From contig BJOX01000012.1 in the NCBI GenBank assembly GCA_009731375.1, positions 650,321 through 684,219 on the forward strand: a stretch of 33,899 nt of DNA, written 5' to 3'. This stretch comes from Paulinella micropora (taxonomy: Eukaryota; Cercozoa; Imbricatea; Euglyphida). Numbering within the stretch: position 1 is the first letter of the stretch; every line of letters starts with the position of its first letter. Position numbers and translations under genes: made by a program. Below are positions 21,772-33,899 of this stretch, in pieces. The notes below the pieces were generated by a model. It did not search any database, was not told the DNA's origin, and saw nothing but the letters and a program-made list of their open reading frames with translations.

Positions 21772-21843
21772 GCGCATTTTTTATTCATTTATTTATTGAT
21801 TGAAATTTTATTTTTTATTCACTTTTGTTTCATGTTTTGCCAG
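21441..21843 (+). other. Intron with a long poly-T tract and a 10-N gap
   Basis: GTATCA donor and 'tttgccag' acceptor. The phase (2 to 1) restores the frame exactly, with a Gly codon split across the junction. The interior holds T-runs of about 30-100 nt and a 10-N gap (21671-21680), so its true length is unknown. Confidence 0.78.
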
Positions 21844-22462
21844 GGATATTTGTTATTACCGGGGGGACAACTGGCTGAAGGAGAAATTTGTCATCCTTGA
21901 CGAAATGTCTGCCTCGGGTCAACGGGTCGCTGGGGTGTGGGTTGTGTTCCGGAAACGCATGAAGGTTGTGACAGTAGAGTGGGAAACCGTTGTTTTGATT
22001 GCGCCCGTGGGCCTCCTGAAACGGTCCCAGAAATCCAAGCTGGCATCGAAAACCAAGATTCCCCGCATGTTACTGGTCGCACGGGAGGATGGCGGAGAGA
22101 ACGGCATCCCTCGGTTGACACAGTTGCAGCTGTTGCAGCTCAGCAAGGTGAACTTAGAGCTGACTTTGGAGGCGGTTTAGTTGAATTAAATGAGTTCGAT
22201 CAAAAGTACTGGATCTTGCTGAACCCTTTTCGCAAGAACGCGGATGCAGGGGATCTACCTTTGTTGGTGGTGGCAACCAACCTGCTGGGAGGTGGCGCGG
22301 TACGGAAGAGAAAGCAGACGGAAACCTTCACCTTCGCCGAATCAACTCCGCAGGATAAGGTCAGCAAAGCTCCAGGCAAAGGGCCTGGCAGGCCTAGGAA
22401 GGGCGGCAACAAATGCCACAGAACCAACTGCTCGTGCCCATTCCATGGCAAGCCACCGCAAG
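21844..22462 (+). CDS. Central gene, coding block 4: AT-hook and Cys/His cluster
   Basis: Opens with D-I-C-Y-Y-R-G-D-N-W in the frame set by the preceding junction and stays coding-like to about 22110. There the better frame changes by one base and continues as D-T-V-A-A-V-A-A-Q-Q-G-E-L to the end. It contains K-G-P-G-R-P-R-K-G-G (about 22378-22410), a classical AT-hook for minor-groove A/T DNA binding, followed by C-H-x3-C-x-C-x2-H (about 22414-22444). It ends at the donor 'ag|gtttct' (22463) in phase 1. Confidence 0.7.
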
Positions 22463-22514
22463 GTTTCTTCACACTTGGTTGTGCCGATCTTTATGTGTGT
22501 GTACATACTTGCAG

Positions 22515-22567
22515 TAGAGGATGGACCGGCAACTGGCCCCACTGCGAAAGGACCTCACCAGACTCTG
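22515..22567 (+). CDS. Central gene, coding block 5: 53-bp micro-exon
   Basis: Lies between an acceptor 'cttgcag' (22514) and a donor 'gtacgt' (22568). Its phase (1 in, 0 out) joins blocks 4 and 6 without a stop and adds E-D-G-P-A-T-G-P-T-A-K. Flanking introns are 52 and 77 bp. The 52-bp intron is short for a plant-lineage gene, so this exon rests mainly on phase agreement. Confidence 0.6.
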
Positions 22568-22644
22568 GTACGTCCTGTGGCAAACTCCTCCTTGGTTATT
22601 CCTAATTTTTGACTTAGTTTCTTACTCCTCCTTTGTTGTGTCAG

Positions 22645-23121
22645 AACCACGAAGATGGCGAGAGTGAGGACAAACACCAGTCGGAGAGGGTAGCTCAGTT
22701 AGAAGCTGAGCTGAAGGCTATTCGGGAAAAATCGCAACAGGATAGCCGCTGCGAAAGCCGCCGCCGCAGCTGTCCAGCAGCTTACCCCCTTCGTCCAGCA
22801 GCAAACGACCCCACCCTCCTCCGGATCAGCCACCAGTGGCTCACTGGATGCAAAGCACTGGCGGACGAGATTTGTGGCCGTTTATCGGGCAAGCTCAGTG
22901 CCGATTCACAAGGGGGCGATAAAGCTGATCAGCAGGCGTTGGTCGATCAAATTGTTGCTCGGCTATCGGGGGAATTGAAAAAGGATGCCCGAACGGGCAA
23001 TGCGGATGATGGCAAATCCATGGCAGATCAAATAGTGACTCGCATGTCCGCTCAGCCCAACGCCGGCGGCCAGTCGCTTGCCGATCAAATGGCGCACGTT
23101 TGAAGGGTCAGTTTTCTACAG
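22645..23121 (+). CDS. Central gene, coding block 6: coiled coil, Ala/Gln linker and first four LADQI repeats
   Basis: Starts after 'ttgtgtcag' with N-H-E-D-G-E-S-E-D and a short helical segment (V-A-Q-L-E-A-E-L-K-A-I). Between about 22745 and 22853 the better frame is displaced by one base and reads an Ala-rich then Gln/Pro/Ser/Thr linker; frame then returns. From about 22855 come short repeats: A-L-A-D-E-I-C-G-R-L-S-G, A-L-V-D-Q-I-V-A-R-L-S-G, S-M-A-D-Q-I-V-T-R-M-S and S-L-A-D-Q-M-A. One missing base near 23093 breaks the fourth; past it the frame reads A-R-L-K-G-Q-F-S-T-G, completing the motif and reaching donor 'acag|gtaaat' in the right phase. Confidence 0.7.
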
Positions 23122-23175
23122 GTAAATAGCAGAGCGGTTTGTCATGTTCCGCACATATACATGTCTGTGTGACAG

Positions 23176-23468
23176 GCCGCGATGGCAGGGACAATGGATG
23201 GGGGCAAGAGGACGCACCGTCATTAGCAGACCAAGTCATCGCGAGGCTGACGGGTGCGGGAGGAAGTAATGAACGTTCTTTTCTCGGTAGTTTGAGTGAT
23301 GGCCGTAATCGAAACAGTCAGGGGCGAGGTGATGTTACGGGACAACTCGCAGATGATATTGCTGCTCGTTTAGAGTATCAATTTTTGAGTCCAAACCGTG
23401 ATTTCCATTCCTCTCAAAATCGCGTCGGCGATCGAGAAGGGGAATTGGAAAACTTGGTTTGGGAATAA
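23176..23468 (+). CDS. Central gene, final coding block: two more LADQI repeats and C-terminus
   Basis: The acceptor 'gtgacag' (23175) closes a 54-bp intron with a split Gly codon (phase 1). The block encodes R-D-G-R-D-N-G-W-G-Q-E, a fifth repeat S-L-A-D-Q-V-I-A-R-L-T-G, a Ser/Gly/Asn/Arg spacer, a sixth repeat Q-L-A-D-D-I-A-A-R-L-E, and a polar tail ending at TAA (23466-23468). Confidence 0.72.
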
Positions 23469-23924
23469 GAAGTCATGAATGCGCGTCAGTCTATGGTGAG
23501 ACGTACTATGTTAAGGAGATAATATTTGCTCGACTTATGTTTTGTGAATTTAACATTCTTGGCGCCATACCTCTCACTTTATGGTTTCGCAGATCGTTGA
23601 GTGTAAACTGGTGGCAGCTGATTGAGTATATTAGTTTCTATGTTTGAATGTGTATCATTCTTAGTAAATATGTAATCTTGATTTCCTTTGAAATACTTAA
23701 TAAGATTAATTAATGCGTTAAAGACGGTGCCGATATAATACATTTAGTTTTTGAATATGAATTAATATTTTTCAAATTAATATCAAATCTATAATTCAGA
23801 TGAATTGTATTATATGCGTAATTTGATTGCAGCAGCAGATAATATTATGAAAATTCAGCAAAATAAATATATTAAGATCGTGTCCAAATATATGATTCGA
23901 TCGTAATTTAACAGTTTAAAATTA
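23469..23924. other. AT-rich sequence downstream of the central gene
   Basis: Presumed 3' untranslated and intergenic DNA that becomes strongly AT-rich after 23640. No ORF supported. Confidence 0.6.
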
Positions 23925-24245
23925 TTACTTAAATTCAAATAAGTAATTTAAATTTTAAAATTTAAAATTAAATTATCAAATAAATTAAATACAATATTCT
24001 GTTTCTAATCATTAATATGTATTTACATTATAAGTAAATAAAAATCAAACTTGAAATCGATATTATGTTAATTAATTTTAAAATTATTACATTTAAATTC
24101 AACTAAGTAATTTAAATTTTAAAATTTAAAATTGAATTATCAAATAAATTTAATATATTAAATAATATTCTGTTTACAATCATTAGTATATATTTACATT
24201 ATAAGTAAATAAAAATCAAACTTCAGAAATCGATATTATGTTACT
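23925..24245 (+). repeat. Tandem duplication of about 165 bp, very AT-rich
   Basis: Copies at about 23925-24073 and 24091-24242 share segments such as 'tacattataagtaaataaaa' and 'atcgatattatgtta', with small indels. Base composition is far more AT-rich than the rest of the window. Confidence 0.85.
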
Positions 24246-25310
24246 ACGGATTTACTAAATCTATGTAAATATGTAACAAGTAACGGTTATTTCATCCTGA
24301 TGATCAGGACTATCGTAATTTCAAAAATTTAAATTTTAAATGTTTTCATGAGACAAATTAATCATTTTACTCAATAAAAGCAGTATTCATATTTATATTT
24401 TATTTTTATATAAATAGAGATAGATTGATATATTTCGATATAAAAGGTGCACTCACTTTTAGCCGAATTGAATGTTTATACAGTAAATATGTGTGTCGTG
24501 GGAGAGGGCTTCAACAGATTGAATTGGATTATTTGTTTGTCTGTATGTACATGTGTAGGTATGTATGTATGTAGGTCGTAGTGTGAAATCCATAGGTGTA
24601 AGTGTGTATGTATGTATGTATGCCCAGGCTGTATGTATGTAAGGTATACACGGCCCGGGTATGTATGTAATCGATTTGTCTCACCTCTCTCAGTCACAGA
24701 AACCGTCTCAAAAAATTTCTAACTTCAGATACGTATAACCCTTGACTTTTGCTTTCTTTTGCTCTGCCGAGTCTCCTCCCTTCGGAAGTCTTTGCATATT
24801 TATTTAATTACATATCTATTCAGATGATGTCTTTTCTAGCCGCGAGCCTCTATGAAGCTACCATTCGGTGGCACTCTGCCTACGAGGGGCATGCTTTCGA
24901 AAACATGAAACCGAGACGGTCCTCGACTCGGAAGAAATTTGGTGGGAAACAACTAACAAAAAAAAAGACACTCAAGATACTTTAATATCATCTCAACTGA
25001 GTTGTCACGTTGTTCTGAAAGTTGACTCGATATGATGATGATGCACCTTGAACTATAAATACCAAAAATTATTATGAAGTTCCAACTCCCACACTGCCCT
25101 CGTAAAATCAACTCTTGATCACAAAACTTGACAACGCAGAGATACACTACCTTCCACCATCATAATCTTTTCGCTCAAAAAATTTCCAAAAAACGACTCA
25201 GAGCTGGCCACTGTGACGTGGGAAAAAGGCAGTCTGAGGGTCAGCACTTTGAAAAAAAATATAAAAAAATGATGATGTTGTTGTTGTTGTTGCTGCTGCT
25301 GCTGCTGCTG
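24246..25310. other. Intergenic region with GTAT repeats, no gene supported
   Basis: AT-rich to about 24480, then broken GTAT repeats (24540-24670), then ordinary sequence. A 78-codon frame at 24749-24985 has no recognisable domain or conserved context, and I do not call it. A short ATG and TTG/CTG run lies at 25266-25315. Confidence 0.6.
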
Positions 25311-25317
25311 TTGTTTC

Positions 25318-25576
25318 AAGTTCGGAAGAAGCGTGTTATCTCGATGTCTGGGTTGATGTCAACAAATCATATTTACATGTGTATCTATATCTATATTCTG
25401 TTTTGTTTGAAGTTCGGAAGAAGCAATGTCTCGATGTCTGGGTTGAAGTCAACAAACCAAGAATGTTTGCGTTCAAAAAAACCATATGAACATTTGTTTG
25501 TATATGCATATGTTTTTGCTGTTTCACGTTCGGAAGAAGCGTGTTATCTCGATGTCTGGGTTGAAGTAAACAAAGC
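25318..25576 (+). repeat. Thrice-repeated block of about 47 bp
   Basis: Copies at about 25320-25367, 25412-25457 and 25529-25575 share 'gttcggaagaagc' and 'ctcgatgtctgggttga'. They are separated by unrelated AT-rich spacers of about 45 and 70 bp. The middle copy lacks five bases ('gtgtt'), which changes the reading frame between copies. Confidence 0.85.
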
Positions 25577-25818
25577 GGTCAACGAGTTCGTGCGCTGGCA
25601 GTTGGGTCTGCCAAGAATGGACTATACGTGCTGTGGATGCAGAGCGGGAGCGAGAGCGAGAGCAAGAAGATGAGGAGGATGAGGAGGAGGACGACGACGA
25701 CGAAGAAGAAGATGGTGATGAATGTACTATGCGTGCTAGTGAAGAAGAGCGAGAGCGAGAGAATTTGTGCACTAGGTCTAAAGCGCCAGCGTCTGTGAGC
25801 TCAAGGTCGTTACCTTGA
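25529..25818 (+). pseudogene. Acidic, Arg/Glu-rich ORF remnant of unknown function
   Basis: The third copy of the 47-bp block reads S-E-E-A-C-Y-L-D-V-W-V-E-V-N and continues L-G-L-P-R-M-D-Y-T to a stop at about 25671. A frame one base over begins R-A-V-D-A-E-R-E-R-E and runs through long Glu/Asp stretches to a TGA at 25816-25818. An internal near-duplicate, 'act(a)tgcgtgct' then 'gagcgagagcgagag', occurs at about 25621-25660 and 25725-25765. It may be an exon of a low-complexity gene or an expanded repeat; nothing is recognisable. Confidence 0.35.
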
Positions 25819-25853
25819 CAAGAAAAAAAAGTAAACAAACAAACACACAAACA

Positions 25854-26000
25854 ATGATGATGATGATGATGATGATGATGGGTAGCGGGAAGAGCCTTGT
25901 GAAGCGTGAGAACGAGAACGGCTTCGGGAAGAGGAGGAGGAGGAGGAGGAAGAAGAAGAAGAAGAAGAAGAAGAAGAAGAAGAAGAAGAAGAAGATAAGT
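25854..26000. repeat. ATG and GAA/GGA microsatellites
   Basis: A short ATG array (25854-25879) and a GGA then GAA array (25928-25995). Confidence 0.93.
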
Positions 26001-26089
26001 AATGGTATGTGTTTTTCAATCCATACACCAACTTAAAACATTTAAGGAGCTTTCTTGGTACTCTTAAAGCTTTCGTTTTTTTGCTTGCT

Positions 26090-26994
26090 TTTTTTTTTCT
26101 CCGGTTTTCTTTTTCTAAGATTTCTTCTTTTTCTTCTTTTTCTTCTTCTTCTTCCTCTTCTTCCCTCGTCCTCTTCTTCCCTCTTCCTCTTCTCCCCTCT
26201 TCCTCTTCTTCCCTCTTCCTTCTTGCTTCTTCCTCTTTCTTCCTTCTTCCTGCTGTCTGCTTTCTGCTTCCTTCTTCCTTCTTCCTTCTTCCTTCTTCTT
26301 CTTCTTCTTCTTCTTCTTCTTCTTCTTCTTCTTCTTCTTCTTCTTCTTCTTCTTTCTTCTTCTCTTCTTCTTCTTCTTCTTCTTCTTTCTTCTTCTCTTC
26401 TTCTTCTTCTTCTTCTTCTTCTTCTTCTTCTTCTTCTTCTTCTTCTTCTTCTTCTCTTCTTCTTCTTCTTCTTCTCTTCTTCTTTTCTTCTCTTTCTTCT
26501 TCTCTTCTCTTTCCTCTTCTCTTCTGCTTCTCCTCTGCTTCTCCTCTGCTTCTCTTCTGCTTTTCTTCTGCTTCTCTTCTGCTTCTCTTCTGCTTCTCCT
26601 TCTGCTTCTCCTTCTGCTTCTCCCTCTCCTTCTCCTTCTGCTTCTCCCTCTCCTTCTCCTCTGCTCTCCTCTGCTTCTCCTCTGCTTCTCTTCTGCTTCT
26701 CTTCTGCTTCTCTTCTGCTTCTCTTTTGCTTCTTTCTTCTTCTTTCTTCTTCTTTCTTCTTCTTCTTCTTCTTCTTCTTCTTCTTCTTCTTCTTCTTCTT
26801 CTTCTTCTTCTTCTTCTTCTTCTTCTTCTTCTTCGACTTCTTCTTCTTCGACTTCTTCTTCTTCGACTTCTTCTTCTTCGACTTCTTCTTCTTCGACTTC
26901 TTCTTCTTCTTCGACTTCTTCTTCTTCGACTTCTTCTTCTTCTTCTTCTTCGACTTCTTCTTCTTCTTCTTCTTCGACTTCTTCTTCTTCTTTG

Positions 26995-27025
<31 letters not shown>

Positions 27026-27305
27026 CTTCTTCTTCTTCTTCTTCTTCTTCTTCTTCTTCTTCTTCTTCTTCTTCTTCTTCTTCTTCTTCTTCTTCTTCTT
27101 CTTCTTCTTCTTCTTCTTCTTCTTCTTCTTCTTCTTCTTCCTGCTTTCTTCATTCTTCTTCCTTGTTCCTTGTTCAGTCTTCCTTGTTCAGTCTTCCTTC
27201 TTCCTTCTTCTTCTTCTTCTTCTTCTTCTTCTTCTTCTTCTTCTTCTTCTTCTTCTTCTTCTTCTTCTTCTTCTTCTTCTTCTTCTTGTTTTTTTTTTCT
27301 TTTTC
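26090..27305 (+). repeat. TTC/CTTC pyrimidine tract of about 1.2 kb
   Basis: TTC repeats with CTTCC, 'tctgcttc' and 'gacttcttcttctt' sub-arrays (26834-27000), then a pure TTC run to about 27139 and another from about 27200 to 27288. The poly-Arg, poly-Glu, poly-Ser and poly-Phe frames are artefacts of this composition. Confidence 0.97.
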
Positions 27306-27312
27306 TCCTTCA

Positions 27313-27868
27313 TCGATGAACATCAATCATCATCAATCATCATCAATCATCACAATCATCATCAATCAACAATCATCAATCGTCATCATTATTCACCAAT
27401 CATTAACATTCATCATCATCAGTCATCATCAGTCATCATCAATCATCATCAATCATCATCAATCATCATCAATCATCATCAATCATCATCAATCATCATC
27501 AATCATCAACATTTCACCAATCATCAACATTTCACCAGCATCAGCATTCATCATCAACCATCATCAATCATCAATCATGATCATCAATCACCATCAATCA
27601 TTATCAATCATTATCAATCATGATCAATCATCATCAATCATCATCAATCATAATCATTATTCACCAATCATCAACATTCATCAACCATCAATCATCATCA
27701 ATCATCGACAATCATCAATCATTAATCATCATTGTTCACCAATCATCAACGTTCATCATCATCAACATTCATCAATCATCTTTATTCACCAATCATCAAA
27801 ATTCATTATTCATCATCATTCATCATCAATCATCATCAATCATCATCAATCATCATCAATCACACCTT
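27313..27868 (+). repeat. ATCATCA-type minisatellite
   Basis: Tandem 'atcatca' units with 'attcaccaatcatcaacatt' interruptions at several places (about 27386, 27658, 27733 and 27785), so a longer period of variable spacing is superimposed. The H-Q-S-S-S-I frames are repeat translations. Confidence 0.93.
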
Positions 27869-27962
27869 GAGATCGGGGGTCAACTTGATTCTCACCACGC
27901 TGAAAACAAGACAATCCTATGTGCCGCACACAAACACATACACACACACACACACACACACA

Positions 27963-27996
<34 letters not shown>

Positions 27997-28041
27997 ACAC
28001 ACAGACACCCAGAGACACACAGACACACACACACACACAGA

Positions 28042-28078
<37 letters not shown>

Positions 28079-28179
28079 ACACACACACACAGACACACAG
28101 ACACATACACACATACACACACACACATACGGGGTCCATTTGATTCTCACCACGCTGAAAACTAGAAAACCCTATATGC

Positions 28180-28268
<89 letters not shown>

Positions 28269-28401
28269 NNNNNNNNNNCATACACACATATACACACAAA
28301 ACCACACACGCACACGCACACACACACATAACCACACACACATAACCACACACATACACACTCACACACACAACCACACGAGTAAGTACACACAGCAAGA
28401 C

Positions 28402-28437
<36 letters not shown>

Positions 28438-28445
28438 CCACGCTG
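27869..28445 (+). repeat. CA arrays with a recurring 50-bp spacer (unit F)
   Basis: A spacer containing 'tgattctcaccacgctgaaa' and ending in 'gccgcacaca' is at about 27872-27930 and 28131-28182, each followed by a CA array. A more diverged relative ('cacgccacgctgaacattgc') starts at 28434. Spacing is about 260-300 bp. A 10-N gap lies at 28269-28278. Confidence 0.87.
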
Positions 28446-28489
28446 AACATTGCTACACAAAAAAAAAGCCGATATGTCACACATGTTAG

Positions 28490-28562
28490 CGGATATATAT
28501 GTATATATATATATATACATATATATAGATATATAGATACAGATATAGATAAAGATAGAGAT

Positions 28563-28628
<66 letters not shown>

Positions 28629-28642
28629 GTAGATAGATAGAT

Positions 28643-28685
<43 letters not shown>

Positions 28686-28733
28686 ATAGATAGATGGGTG
28701 GATGGATGGATGGATGGATAGATAGATGGATAC

Positions 28734-28773
<40 letters not shown>
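28490..28773 (+). repeat. TA and GATA arrays
   Basis: Short TA run then GATA repeats with a GGAT block near 28694-28720. Confidence 0.95.
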
Positions 28774-28775
<2 letters not shown>

Positions 28776-28837
28776 CCTGCTACAACAACTTTCAGCGCTC
28801 GAGCTTTGGTTGATGCTTCAGGTACACGAGCCTGAAG

Positions 28838-28902
<65 letters not shown>

Positions 28903-28968
28903 GAGAGAGAAGGGCGAACAAAGGAAAGAAATAAAGAACGAAAGAAAGTGTGTGTGTGTGTGTGTGTG

Positions 28969-29012
<44 letters not shown>
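28838..29012 (+). repeat. GA arrays around a GT run
   Basis: GA repeats at 28842-28892 and 28972-29012, with GT at 28947-28968. No coding sequence. Confidence 0.95.
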
Positions 29013-29018
<6 letters not shown>

Positions 29019-29805
29019 CGATCTGGACCACGATCTCCATGGAGCAGACCGCTTTCCTTGTAGGGAGCACGTATCAGGACACTGTCCAACAGTCAGCAAA
29101 ATATCGCTTCAGTGCAGCACACTGCCCAACAGTCAGGAAAACATCAGTAAGTCGCACTGCCCGGGAATATGTAAGCACATACAAATTGACATGCAGACCA
29201 GTGTACACATATATACATCCATACACACAGCATGCGTACACGGAAACATACATAAACAAAACGGAGGTGAATGAAATGCATGAAATACGTGTATACGTAC
29301 ATCTTTGCATGCATATCTGTATATACTTCTGTGCAACGTAGCTTTATATATATATATATGTATAATAGTGTGAGTGAGTGCGCATGAACACATATATCTT
29401 TGTGCATCGTGTGTGCATCCATATATCTTTGTGAGCATTATCGTGAATGCACGTATGTGCGTATGAAGACACGTGCGCAAAGTATTTGTCTTATGGCAGA
29501 GGGCCCTTTTAAGAGAGGTAGCAACCGCTCTATTCCTGCTCTCTTGACGATCTTCAATTCTAACCCCCTCTGTTGCCATATAGCATGTTGAAAATCAATT
29601 TGGTTCGTGCTGTGGTATCAGCCACTAAACGCGCAAAAATTTAATTTAATGCAATCAGCGTGCATAAACAAGTTAAAAGGTCGTTGGTAACTTACTTTGA
29701 GAGAAAGCTCTGGCCTTTTGCATATTCCCCTGGAAGAAAGGCACAGCCACATTCCCTTCTGTCAGTCTAATTTATAATCTATCAACTCTATCTTTATCTC
29801 TATTT
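29013..29805. other. Largely unique region, no gene supported
   Basis: Mixed-composition DNA. A short direct duplication, 'actg(t/c)ccaacagtcag' followed by '(c/g)aaaa', occurs at about 29081-29104 and 29120-29143. Several overlapping frames are open for 70-150 codons, but none shows a domain, a good splice pattern or consistent composition. Confidence 0.6.
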
Positions 29806-29815
29806 NNNNNNNNNN

Positions 29816-29856
<41 letters not shown>

Positions 29857-29870
29857 AGAGAATCTCTGTT

Positions 29871-29913
<43 letters not shown>

Positions 29914-29941
29914 GTTGTTGTTGTTGTTGTTGTTGTTATTG

Positions 29942-30027
<86 letters not shown>

Positions 30028-30055
30028 GTTGCTGTTGTTGTTATTGTTGTCGTTG
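29816..30055 (+). repeat. GA, TTG and TTA arrays
   Basis: GA repeats to 29853, TTG repeats (29870-29938), TTA repeats (29946-30028), then mixed TTG. Confidence 0.95.
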
Positions 30056-30181
30056 TTCTTTTTTCCTTGCTTGCTTTTTTGTAATACAACAAGACGATAC
30101 AACATGACCCACTCATCACAGGATAGCGTGCACATGCATGAGTCCATCTATTCCTTCTATCTATCTGTCTTTTTTTTAAAA

Positions 30182-32004
<1,823 letters not shown>

Positions 32005-32072
32005 CTCATCGTTTTCCAACTTTCGTCCGTTCGCGCGCGACAGCGATACAACAGTAGGAGAAACCTTACAGG

Positions 32073-33747
<1,675 letters not shown>

Positions 33748-33778
33748 GATGCTGACCTCGACTATGTATGATTGCTGA

Positions 33779-33801
33779 CCTATCTATCCATCTATCTATC
33801 C

Positions 33802-33891
<90 letters not shown>

Positions 33892-33899
33892 GTATCTAT
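33779..33899 (+). repeat. TATC array to the window end
   Basis: TATC repeats after a short unique spacer ('gctgacctcgactatgtatg') and continuing past the window. Confidence 0.96.

Noticed and set aside
24749-24985. 78-codon ORF as a gene
   Set aside because: No domain, no supporting context and ordinary length for chance in this region.
29133-29579. 148-codon minus-strand ORF
   Set aside because: Overlaps other frames of similar length, crosses simple repeats and shows no domain or splice pattern.

Overview
The window is nuclear DNA of a eukaryote with an extremely microsatellite-rich genome. It has short phase-consistent spliceosomal introns, a Ty3/gypsy LTR retrotransposon, a group IC1 intron core and no prokaryotic gene organisation. 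The combination suggests a streptophyte alga such as Chara braunii; this is an inference from recollection of that genome and was not checked. Ten runs of N show a scaffolded assembly, so collapsed or misjoined repeats are possible.

Layout. Bases 1-9752 are almost wholly simple repeats: CA, then GATA, then TATC after a strand switch near 3.27 kb, CT/CA, ATT, and TTC/CTC. Between them lie short dispersed units: A (5 copies, both strands), B (2 copies, opposite strands) and C (5 copies). The same stretch holds one well-preserved group I intron core (about 4194-5066), a tRNA-derived SINE-like element (7543-7650) and an 18-bp minisatellite. Bases 9753-10754 lead into a multi-exon gene.

Central gene, 10755-23468, plus strand. 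A first coding block (10755-10945) is separated from the rest (19530-23468) by an LTR retrotransposon (10946 to about 19439). Five downstream introns can be placed by GT/AG signals and codon phase. The spliced product would be a nuclear-looking protein: lysine-rich N-terminus, poly-Asn, a PHD/RING-like Cys/His cluster, poly-Gln, an AT-hook with a Cys/His cluster, and a C-terminal set of six short repeats built on L-A-D-Q-I-x-A-R-L. I do not recognise the family. About five single-base frame breaks and the retrotransposon indicate a decaying copy or sequence errors.

Retrotransposon. Two LTRs (about 18 substitutions by eye, mostly transitions, and a 27-28 bp indel) flank gag, protease, a long unrecognised linker, reverse transcriptase, integrase, a GPY/F module and a long unrecognised C-terminal extension. 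Gag carries a CCCH-spaced finger instead of the usual CCHC knuckle. The element looks dead: several frameshifts, in-frame stops, no RNase H, no DTG triad in protease, and Gln instead of the first integrase Asp.

Bases 23469-33899 return to repeats: an AT-rich tandem duplication, a thrice-repeated 47-bp block next to an acidic ORF remnant, a kilobase TTC tract, an ATCATCA minisatellite, CA arrays with a recurring spacer, then 3.7 kb of TATC/GATA that changes strand several times and contains a higher-order repeat of about 530-580 bp.
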